From: Patescibacteria group bacterium
GTDB lineage: Bacteria > Patescibacteriota > Patescibacteriia > 2-12-FULL-60-25
Length of the DNA stretch: 46,579 bases
NCBI GenBank assembly: GCA_022703155.1
Contig: JAKLEH010000004.1
Coordinates: forward strand, 1 to 46,579
Reading direction: 5' to 3'
The translations under genes and the position numbers were made by a program. This document shows, piece after piece, positions 36,400-42,465 of this stretch. Position 1 is the stretch's first letter. Every line of letters begins with the position of its first letter. The notes below the pieces were generated by a model, which was given only the letters and a program-made list of their open reading frames with translations, was not told the origin of the DNA and did not search any database.

Positions 36400-36906
36400 A
36401 TGAATCCGTTGAAATTCTTCCTCTTTCCTCTTTCCTCCTTGCTCTTTCCTTGGTCGGCACACGCGATCTGCCCGGTTTGCACCGTGGCCGTGGGCATGGG
36501 CGTGGGATTGTCGCGCTGGTTGGGCATAGACGACACCCTGAGCGGCATCTGGATCGGCGGACTCATCGTTTCGTTGACTCTTTGGACCGACGATTGGCTG
36601 GAACGCAAAAACTTCAAAATTTCCGGCCGTTCTTTCGCCGTATTTGCGGCTTACGTCCTGCTGGTGGTCGTGCCTTTGTACTGGTTGGGCATCGCCGGCC
36701 ATCCGTTCAACCGCCTGTGGGGCATGGATAAGCTCATGCTCGGAATGCTGTTCGGCGGAACAGCTTTCGCGTTGGCGGCCTTGGCCTATGACGCGCTCAA
36801 GCGGCGCAACGGCGGCCGCGCTTGGTTCCCGTTCCAAAAAGTCGTCATGCCCGTCGGCGCCCTCGCGATTTTAAGCGCTGCATTTTATTTTATCACTCGA
36901 CATTAA
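36400..36906 (+). CDS. Membrane protein with N-terminal CPVC motif
   Basis: A signal-like first helix (Ala-His-Ala near 23) is followed at once by Cys-Pro-Val-Cys (24-27), then four more helices (~28-42, ~48-64, ~75-97, ~108-128, ~143-165). The CxxC would sit at the outer membrane face. It starts 28 bases after the CPHC lipoprotein, so a shared transcript and a thiol relay between the two are plausible (inference). The family is unknown; it is not DsbB or CcdA by sequence. GGAGG from a family-B repeat precedes the start. Confidence 0.82.
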   Translation: MNPLKFFLFPLSSLLFPWSAHAICPVCTVAVGMGVGLSRWLGIDDTLSGIWIGGLIVSLTLWTDDWLERKNFKISGRSFAVFAAYVLLVVVPLYWLGIAGHPFNRLWGMDKLMLGMLFGGTAFALAALAYDALKRRNGGRAWFPFQKVVMPVGALAILSAAFYFITRH

Positions 36907-36927
36907 TCAACGGCTGATGGCTGAATT

Positions 36928-36958
36928 GGACTTTCGACCATCGACCGTCGACTTTCGC
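36928..36958. repeat. Word repeat, family B variant (CGACCATCGACC)
   Basis: GGACTTTCGACCATCGACC and GTCGACTTTCGC words just before the next start codon, preceded by CGGCTGATGGCTGAATTGG. Confidence 0.55.
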
Positions 36959-36962
36959 CTCT

Positions 36963-37484
36963 ATGCTCCCCGACCTCGATTCCTTCATCCGCAAAGTGGA
37001 TGACATGAAAAAGCAGGACAAGATGGACCTCTCGTCAGACCAGGACCTGAGCATCGCCGTGATGAACCTGGTCAGCATCGAAGAGCATTTCTTCTTCACC
37101 GGCGCCAAACTCGACAAGCCCGAATATTACGATCTGCTCAAAGAGGCGCGCGAGATGCGCAAGGATTTGTTGAAAAAACTCGTAACCGCGCCCGAAGGCG
37201 AAGTCTGGTGCATTTCAAAACACCTGCTGGCCGCGTCCATGCGTTTGATGGAGGTCGGCACCAAACAGTTGGGCATGGGCAGAAAAGAAGAAGCCCAAGA
37301 TTTTTTCAAGAAAGCGTATGAACTCTACAGCCTGTTCTGGGGCTTGAACATGAAACTCGTGGACGCGTCGCAAATCAAATCCATTGACGCGGAAGCGGTC
37401 AACAAGCACGACACGGAAAAGAAAGGCTTTATGGGCAAACTCGGCGATTTGGTGCGCAAAGCCATCGATTGTTGCATCGAATGA
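36963..37484 (+). CDS. Hypothetical helical protein, 173 aa
   Basis: All-alpha, acidic N-terminus, four or five amphipathic helices; no signal peptide or membrane segment. Contains Ser-Ile-Glu-Glu-His-Phe-Phe-Phe (~38-45), a pattern seen in helical-bundle proteins, but I recognise no family. The last ~25 residues are Lys-rich and end Cys-Cys-Ile-Glu. There is no obvious ribosome site. Repeat island E follows, then a bidirectional terminator. Confidence 0.78.
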   Translation: MLPDLDSFIRKVDDMKKQDKMDLSSDQDLSIAVMNLVSIEEHFFFTGAKLDKPEYYDLLKEAREMRKDLLKKLVTAPEGEVWCISKHLLAASMRLMEVGTKQLGMGRKEEAQDFFKKAYELYSLFWGLNMKLVDASQIKSIDAEAVNKHDTEKKGFMGKLGDLVRKAIDCCIE

Positions 37485-37493
37485 GGTGACGTC

Positions 37494-37576
37494 TATAAAG
37501 TTGGAAAGTTCACAATGTTCATAAAGTCAGGTCCCGCAGTACGCTTACGACTTTACAAACTTTATGAACATCACAA
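37494..37576. repeat. Word repeat island, family E (ATGTTCATAAAG)
   Basis: AAAGTTGGAAAGTTCACAAT and GTTCATAAAGTC on the left are mirrored by GACTTTACAAACTTTATGAA and CATCACAAAC on the right, forming a long imperfect hairpin. Confidence 0.7.
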
Positions 37577-37578
37577 AC

Positions 37579-37602
37579 AAAAAAGGCCTCGCGGCCTTTT
37601 TT
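37579..37602. terminator. Bidirectional intrinsic terminator
   Basis: AAAAAAGGCC-TCGC-GGCCTTTTTT serves the convergent genes ending at 37484 and 37601. It overlaps the TAA of the leftward gene. Confidence 0.9.
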
Positions 37603-38350
37603 ATACAAGCTTGAAGCCTAATGCCTTGGCCTTGGGCGCTTCGACTTCGCCTTTGTCCTCGATGTAACGCACGTTGCCGTTGGAATCCACGACATAGCGA
37701 TGCCAACCGCCCACGCCATAAATGATGCCACGGTAATCTTTGCGCGATGTGGCCTCAGCCAAAGCGCCATCGATGGAGTTTTCGCCCCACGAAGGCTGGT
37801 GCCGCTCATACCAATCGCGGCCCTCCATCTCAATCAGCGCATCGATGACGGCTTGGCGGTTGGTCAACAGATTCATGACGTCCAACTTCTCTTTCTGCTC
37901 TTCAACGGTTTCGGCCTGGGATTGCGTGCCTGGAGACGGCGCGTCTTCGTAGTGTTCCGGAGGTCCAAATTTCTCCTCTGGAAATCCGTAATCGGCCAAA
38001 TACGCGCGCAAACCCTTCTCCGGATAACCGTCGCCCACGTATTTGCGCACGAAATCCGCCACGTCGTTAAAACCTTTGGCGCGCAGGTCACGGATCAAAT
38101 CGTCGAAATAATAATCCCAATCCTTAGACGAATTCCAATTTATCGGCACTCTGGACCATAGGCCGTCCATATCCTCGTATTTGTAGCCTTGGCTCAACAG
38201 CCACGCCTCGGCGCAATTGAAAATATTCGTGCCGCGCTGGGAAAACAGCGCCAACACCAGGCTTGTCCGCGCGTCTTTCTCCGAAGCCGTCCGCTCGGCA
38301 CGCGACGCTTCTGGCTTGGAGCTGGTTGGCCTAAAAGGATTTTCCGGCAT
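37601..38350 (-). CDS. NPF-start hypothetical protein, 249 aa
   Basis: Begins Met-Pro-Glu-Asn-Pro-Phe-Arg-Pro, sharing the Asn-Pro-Phe opening and a short Ser/Lys/Glu-rich linker (~8-28) with three other proteins in the window. The globular part (~30-249) is helical and rich in Trp/Tyr/Asp, with no motif I can name. The end (~205-235) has a Gly-Trp-His-Arg-Tyr-Val-Val-Asp strand pair reminiscent of small beta domains. No signal peptide. An extended -10 (TGG-TATAAT) lies 16 bases before the ATG. Confidence 0.83.
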   Translation of the reverse strand: MPENPFRPTSSKPEASRAERTASEKDARTSLVLALFSQRGTNIFNCAEAWLLSQGYKYEDMDGLWSRVPINWNSSKDWDYYFDDLIRDLRAKGFNDVADFVRKYVGDGYPEKGLRAYLADYGFPEEKFGPPEHYEDAPSPGTQSQAETVEEQKEKLDVMNLLTNRQAVIDALIEMEGRDWYERHQPSWGENSIDGALAEATSRKDYRGIIYGVGGWHRYVVDSNGNVRYIEDKGEVEAPKAKALGFKLV

Positions 38351-38366
38351 AGTCTTGTCTGCGCCG

Positions 38367-38375
38367 ATTATACCA
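38367..38375 (-). promoter_or_regulatory. Extended -10 promoter of the 37601-38350 gene
   Basis: TGG-TATAAT (hexamer 38367-38372, minus) with a weak -35; predicted leader of under 10 bases. Confidence 0.62.
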
Positions 38376-38401
38376 CGGGTCCGCCGGCAGACGTACGTCG
38401 T

Positions 38402-39739
38402 CTACAACGAAAACCGTTCGTAATGTATCCGCGTCTTGTCCGCGCCGATCGAAACCAACGCTTTGATGACGGCGTCGGTCATGGGTTTGGGCCCGCACAC
38501 GTAAAAATCCGACGTTTTGAAGTCCGGCGCCAAACGTTGGATCTTTTCCGCGTCGATGAAACCGCGTTCACCGGTCCAAGTTTCATCCCTGCTCACCACG
38601 CAATGCACGGCCAAATTCGGACAAGCGGCCGCCAACTTGTCCAATTCGCCTTTGAACGTCATGTCCGTGCAGGTTTTTGTGCCGAACAGCATGACGACCT
38701 TCTTGCCCTGTTTGGCCAACGACTCGGCCAAGGCGCGGATGGGCGTGATGCCGATGCCGCCGGCAATGAGCACGAATTTGTCGCTTCGGGCCGCGCGTTC
38801 GGTGAACGCACCGTGCGGCCCGTCCAACAACACCTTAGTGCCAGGCTTCAAACCTGAAAGTTCTTTGGTGAAATCGCCTAACTCCTTAAAAGTAAAACGC
38901 AAATGCGCGGCGTTGGGAGCGCACGAAAGGGAAAACGGGTGCGCTTGCCACCAGCGCCGCTTGTCCAAAAACCTGACGATAAAAAATTGGCCGGCGCGCA
39001 CGGGCAAGCGACTGAGGTCGCGGCCCTTCAAATACACCGACCAACAACCACCGCCTTCGGATACGACCGAATCGACCGTAAAACCATGGCGCCAAAAACG
39101 GTAGATTGGCATGGCGAAACGGAAAACGACCAGAAATCCGAACGTTACGGCGTACAGGACCGACCAAAACGCCGCGTACCAGCCGTACATGTCGTCACCT
39201 GATTCGAATTGGTGGCCAATGAACAAGAGCGTGGCCAAATACATCACGAGGTGCGCGTAATACCAAGTCTCGTATTTTAATCTTCCTAAGACGATGACCA
39301 GCGACATCGCGACCAAAGCAAGGAACAAAACCGCGGAAGCGACCGCCTTGGGCACGTCCTCGTAACCGCTGACGAACGCTTGGAACCGGCCGAACCAGGT
39401 ACCGCCGGAAACCGCGGCTTCGCCGGCCACCAGCAGCAACGGATGCGCCACGATGGCCGCAGGAATCGCAAAACCCAAAACGTGGTGGAGGCGCGCGAGC
39501 TTATCCATGCCGAACGTACGGTCCAACCACGGCACGCGGGCGATGAGAATCAATTGCAACAAAATGCCACAGGCTGCCAAAAACGCGAACAGGTTTGCCA
39601 ATGACCTGCAGATCCCGTATGTCGAGCCTTTGAACGCCAATTGCCCCGACCCCGACCACCAACCCGCAAGCGCCGCAATCAACGTGATGGCTAAAACGGA
39701 AAAAATGAAAGCCTTGTCCCAATGTCGCGGTGTCCTCAT
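38402..39739 (-). CDS. Ferric-reductase-like flavocytochrome (FRD/NOX-type)
   Basis: Membrane electron-transfer protein. Six or so helices (~10-215), with His pairs (LHHVLGF...AHPLLL at ~80-100, and YYAHLV...GHQF at ~160-180) that would hold haem. Then an FAD-binding barrel (~225-320) with Ala-Gly-Gln-Phe-Phe and His-Pro-Phe-Ser-Leu, and an NAD(P) domain (~325-446) with Gly-Gly-Ile-Gly-Ile-Thr-Pro and a C-terminal Cys-Gly-Pro-Lys-Pro-Met. It should move electrons from NAD(P)H across the membrane to Fe3+ or O2. The start is eight bases after the -10. Confidence 0.9.
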   Translation of the reverse strand: MRTPRHWDKAFIFSVLAITLIAALAGWWSGSGQLAFKGSTYGICRSLANLFAFLAACGILLQLILIARVPWLDRTFGMDKLARLHHVLGFAIPAAIVAHPLLLVAGEAAVSGGTWFGRFQAFVSGYEDVPKAVASAVLFLALVAMSLVIVLGRLKYETWYYAHLVMYLATLLFIGHQFESGDDMYGWYAAFWSVLYAVTFGFLVVFRFAMPIYRFWRHGFTVDSVVSEGGGCWSVYLKGRDLSRLPVRAGQFFIVRFLDKRRWWQAHPFSLSCAPNAAHLRFTFKELGDFTKELSGLKPGTKVLLDGPHGAFTERAARSDKFVLIAGGIGITPIRALAESLAKQGKKVVMLFGTKTCTDMTFKGELDKLAAACPNLAVHCVVSRDETWTGERGFIDAEKIQRLAPDFKTSDFYVCGPKPMTDAVIKALVSIGADKTRIHYERFSL

Positions 39740-39747
39740 ATGTCCAT

Positions 39748-39776
39748 AGGGTAACGGACCATAGCCTGACTGCCAA
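39748..39776 (-). promoter_or_regulatory. Ferric-reductase-like gene promoter, leaderless type
   Basis: TTGGCA (39771-39776, minus), 17 bases, TACCCT (39748-39753), eight bases to the ATG. Confidence 0.6.
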
Positions 39777-39786
39777 GCCAAAACCC

Positions 39787-39815
39787 TTGACAGACGCGTA
39801 TTTTGGCCACATCGT
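39787..39815 (+). promoter_or_regulatory. Probable promoter of the HIT-like gene
   Basis: TTGACA (39787-39792), 17 bases, CATCGT (39810-39815, poor -10). It lies 11 bases from the -35 of the divergent flavocytochrome gene. Confidence 0.45.
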
Positions 39816-39838
39816 TACCGAGTCAAAAAGGAGGCGAC

Positions 39839-40438
39839 ATGTCACAGTACCCGTCCGCGAACGTCGTCCAAAAAGACATCGAACTTTATTACGACGATGA
39901 CATCGGCAAGGTCATCGTCCCGGGCGAACCCCACAAAGACCGCCGCTACGGCGGGCACCTCATCGTCTTGCCGCGCTACCGTTCGGCGCATTGCATCAGC
40001 ACTTTGCTCTACGAGGACCCCGAAGGTTGGCGCTTCCTGCACCTGCTGTGCGCCCTGACCGCCCAAGCCATGTTGGAAATGTTGCCCTGCCTGAACGGCC
40101 ACAATCCGGACGGGCGCGAAGGCATGGTCAACGTATTCGATGGCGGCAACTGGGGCGTGCACGACGAATCGACAAATCCGCCCAAACCCAAAAGCGGGCG
40201 TTACAAGCGCGTCCACGTCCACATCTACGGCCGTTCGCCGCTCGAACCCAAAGACACGGAACAGGACCGCGCCTTGCATTGGGGCTGGGGCGAAGCCCCG
40301 ACCTTTCCGCGCCACCGTTCGCGCCAGTTGCTCATGGCCCGCCAATTCACGGACGACGAACGGTTCATGATCAAAACGCGGCTGACGGACCTCATCCAAA
40401 TCTACAACATCGTGCCTTCCAAACCTCCAGACCCATAG
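39839..40438 (+). CDS. HIT-like (histidine triad) superfamily protein
   Basis: AGGAGG precedes the ATG. A Gly-Gly-His-Leu-Ile-Val-Leu-Pro-Arg strand (~38-46) and a Val-His-Val-His-Ile-Tyr-Gly-Arg motif (125-132) match the HIT fold, in which the HxHxH triad hydrolyses or transfers nucleotides. Only two His of the triad are visible; the third position is Tyr, so the activity may differ. An Asn-Val-Phe-Asp-Gly-Gly-Asn-Trp-Gly loop precedes it, as in the family. At 199 aa it is longer than most HIT proteins. Confidence 0.78.
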   Translation: MSQYPSANVVQKDIELYYDDDIGKVIVPGEPHKDRRYGGHLIVLPRYRSAHCISTLLYEDPEGWRFLHLLCALTAQAMLEMLPCLNGHNPDGREGMVNVFDGGNWGVHDESTNPPKPKSGRYKRVHVHIYGRSPLEPKDTEQDRALHWGWGEAPTFPRHRSRQLLMARQFTDDERFMIKTRLTDLIQIYNIVPSKPPDP

Positions 40439-40452
40439 ACGGGTCTTTTTTT
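40429..40452 (+). terminator. Intrinsic terminator of the HIT-like gene
   Basis: AGACCC-ATAGAC-GGGTCT followed by T residues; it contains the stop codon. Confidence 0.85.
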
Positions 40453-40461
40453 CTTGACCCT

Positions 40462-40490
40462 TTGACATAATCAAAGCCTTTTCCTATACT
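40462..40490 (+). promoter_or_regulatory. tRNA-Val(GAC) promoter
   Basis: TTGACA (40462-40467), 17 bases, TATACT (40485-40490), 14 bases before the tRNA. Confidence 0.85.
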
Positions 40491-40504
40491 ACGGCCACGT
40501 TTGG

Positions 40505-40580
40505 GACGGCTAGCTCAGTTGGTTAGAGCGTCACATTGACATTGTGAAGGTCAGAGGTTCGACTCCTCTGCCGTCCACCA
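40505..40580 (+). tRNA. tRNA-Val(GAC)
   Basis: Acceptor GGACGGC/GCCGTCC, D arm GCTC/GAGC, anticodon loop TTGACAT (GAC), T arm AGAGG-TTCGACT-CCTCT, CCA encoded. Confidence 0.96.
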
Positions 40581-40581
40581 T

Positions 40582-40612
40582 AAAAAAACAGCGCTTTGGG
40601 CGCTGTTTTTTT
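40582..40612. terminator. Bidirectional terminator between tRNA-Val and the nucleotidyltransferase gene
   Basis: ACAGCGC/GCGCTGT stem with A tract on the left and seven T on the right. Confidence 0.9.
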
Positions 40613-40624
40613 GTAGTCTCAAGT

Positions 40625-41098
40625 TCAAATTTTAGCGTCTAGTTTCCGCGCCTGGTCGACCAATTCTGAACTTGACCGGATTTTGCCGCCGCCCACGTTG
40701 AACACGACCTCGCAGCCGCAATTTTGGCATGTGTCCCATTCGGGAATGTCTTTGGGCTCGGCCCTATCCCCGCCCTTGGCGAAATAGTCGGGCTTGATGG
40801 CCGCGATGGCGCCGCTCACGAACTGCGAACCGTCGTCCCAATACACCACGTAGTCCACGCCTTTGATGCCGTCCACGATTTCCATGCGGTCGGCGCACGG
40901 CATGAATTGGTAACGTTTCTTGCGTTCCAAAAAACCGTCGCCGTTCACGATCACGACGAGCGTCTTGCCCAAATTCTTGGCCTCCAAAATGCAGCGCAGA
41001 TGGCCGACGTGCAACGGATCGAATCCGCCCGAAGTTGCCACGATGGGCCGAGGCAAATCCGGCAACATTGCGAGCAATTTTTCGAGGGTGAGAATCAT
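40625..41098 (-). CDS. Cytidylyltransferase-like nucleotidyltransferase
   Basis: The nucleotidyltransferase signature Gly-Phe-Asp-Pro-Leu-His-Val-Gly-His is at 25-33 and Lys-Gly-Gly-Asp-Arg at 107-111, as in glycerol-3-phosphate cytidylyltransferase and RfaE-type heptose-phosphate adenylyltransferases. Three Cys near 123-128 (Thr-Cys-Gln-Asn-Cys-Gly-Cys) could bind zinc, an addition I do not know from TagD or RfaE. The sugar or polyol substrate is unknown; a role in envelope glycan precursors is plausible. The start is nine bases after the -10 with AAGGA close by; the longer ORF runs into a repeat. Confidence 0.87.
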   Translation of the reverse strand: MILTLEKLLAMLPDLPRPIVATSGGFDPLHVGHLRCILEAKNLGKTLVVIVNGDGFLERKKRYQFMPCADRMEIVDGIKGVDYVVYWDDGSQFVSGAIAAIKPDYFAKGGDRAEPKDIPEWDTCQNCGCEVVFNVGGGKIRSSSELVDQARKLDAKI

Positions 41099-41107
41099 AT
41101 CCTTTTC

Positions 41108-41136
41108 ATGGTAAACAACAAAGCCCCAAACAGCAA
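41108..41136 (-). promoter_or_regulatory. Nucleotidyltransferase gene promoter, built on a family-A word
   Basis: TTGCTG (41131-41136, minus, inside a GCTGTTTG word), 17 bases, TACCAT (41108-41113), nine bases before the ATG. Confidence 0.58.
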
Positions 41137-41141
41137 GAATA

Positions 41142-41194
41142 ACTAATGATCCAATAACCAATAACCAAGGTTGGTCATTGGCGATTGGAACTTC
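41142..41194. repeat. Word repeat island, family D
   Basis: AATGATCCAATAACCAATAA and CCAAGG are mirrored by TTGGTCATTGGCGATTGGAA; it follows the stop of the 41213-42406 gene. A family-A word (41115-41136) adjoins it. Confidence 0.7.
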
Positions 41195-41212
41195 CTCGCG
41201 TCATCGGGTTAT

Positions 41213-42406
41213 TCAGAGCCTCCCCTTCAATTTCTTCTCGAATCTCCATGCGTTGATGCGATTGGAAAAGATGACGGTCAAACCGGCCACGATCGATTCG
41301 GTGGAGCCCACGGCGGCCAATATCCAACCGTTTGACATGAAGCCGAATACGGCGGCCAACATGCCCATGAACGGGGCCATGGACGCGCCTAAAATCAAAC
41401 CCAAACGCGCTGGATTGGTGAAATCTTGAATCAGCGCCATCTTCATGACCGACATCTGTCCCAGTTTGACCTTTTTCTGTTTGACCAACTCGGTCACGTT
41501 CCGCTTGTACATGCCCACGCTCTGGATGGCCGTGGTAAGCGACAGCGCGACGGCGGAAAAACCGAACACCGCGCCGGCCGTCAGGACCAACCCGCGGTGC
41601 AGCAACGGGTCGATCATCAAGGCACCGAACGTGGCGAGGGCGAACACGGGCACCAAAATGAATCCGCGTTTGGCCAACTCCTTCCATGCGAAACCCGAAC
41701 CGCGCAACGCCATGAGCTCGGCCGCTTCGCCCATCAAATCGTCGGCCGAGGCCGCGAACAGTTTGCCGATGCCGCTTGCGTAATGTTCCAGCACGTGCGC
41801 TATCGGACCCACGAACAACAAAGCCTTGATAATCGATTGCGCGATTTCCGTGCGCTCGTTGGCGTTGTCGTTGACCACGCGGTGCACGATGTAATCCACG
41901 GCCAAAGGATAGATGATTTCCGAAAGCTCGGTCATGAGCCGTTGTTCTTTGGCGCCAATGCCTACGTTATCCTCGTCCACCAACACCAGGCGCTTGAAAC
42001 GCAGACGCTCATGTTTGATGATCGAAAGGCCGTCGTCCAAATCCGCGCCCTTGGACGCGGCCAAACGTTTGTCATCGGCCGTGAATACGGGCTGGTGGTT
42101 ATCGCGCAAAAACTGCGGCAACCATGTGAGGATGCAATTCTTCTGCGAATACAACGAGATGTTGCTCACGGCTTGCAGCACGCGCTCCGGCGTATGCGTG
42201 GTGGTGCGCACGCCGATGGCGAAACCTCGGGACAGCAGGTCGCGCAATTCCTCGCGCGTCCCCGGCCTCACCTTGAACAAATAGCGCAACTCGAGCGGCA
42301 AAAATTCGTCCCAATCCACTTCCTGCGGATGCGAAACCACGTCCACTTTATACGTGCCGAGCTTGGACTTAAGCGGCGGTTCGGTTTGGCGTTTGAAAAA
42401 TTTCAT
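41213..42406 (-). CDS. Hypothetical membrane protein, ~397 aa
   Basis: The first ~250 residues are cytosolic-looking, with a beta/alpha domain opening with basic residues and a His-Glu-Arg...Val-Leu-Val-Asp-Glu-Asp segment (~130-150). Then four hydrophobic helices (~255-275, ~280-300, ~335-355, ~358-380) and a basic tail. I recognise no family. The start could be 42404-42406, seven bases after a TAATAT box, or three codons earlier at 42415. A stronger extended -10 lies at 42435, so a short leader is also possible. Confidence 0.82.
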   Translation of the reverse strand: MKFFKRQTEPPLKSKLGTYKVDVVSHPQEVDWDEFLPLELRYLFKVRPGTREELRDLLSRGFAIGVRTTTHTPERVLQAVSNISLYSQKNCILTWLPQFLRDNHQPVFTADDKRLAASKGADLDDGLSIIKHERLRFKRLVLVDEDNVGIGAKEQRLMTELSEIIYPLAVDYIVHRVVNDNANERTEIAQSIIKALLFVGPIAHVLEHYASGIGKLFAASADDLMGEAAELMALRGSGFAWKELAKRGFILVPVFALATFGALMIDPLLHRGLVLTAGAVFGFSAVALSLTTAIQSVGMYKRNVTELVKQKKVKLGQMSVMKMALIQDFTNPARLGLILGASMAPFMGMLAAVFGFMSNGWILAAVGSTESIVAGLTVIFSNRINAWRFEKKLKGRL

Positions 42407-42434
42407 CAGTCCCATATTATTGTTGGCAAAATCG

Positions 42435-42459
42435 ATTATAGCACACGGCGTGCTATCAT
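42435..42459. promoter_or_regulatory. Palindromic divergent promoter region
   Basis: TGC-TATAAT (hexamer 42435-42440, minus) and TGC-TATCAT (hexamer 42454-42459, plus) form an inverted repeat (ATAGCAC-ACGGC-GTGCTAT core). The rightward -10 ends six bases before ATG 42466. Confidence 0.68.
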
Positions 42460-42465
42460 GTGGCC

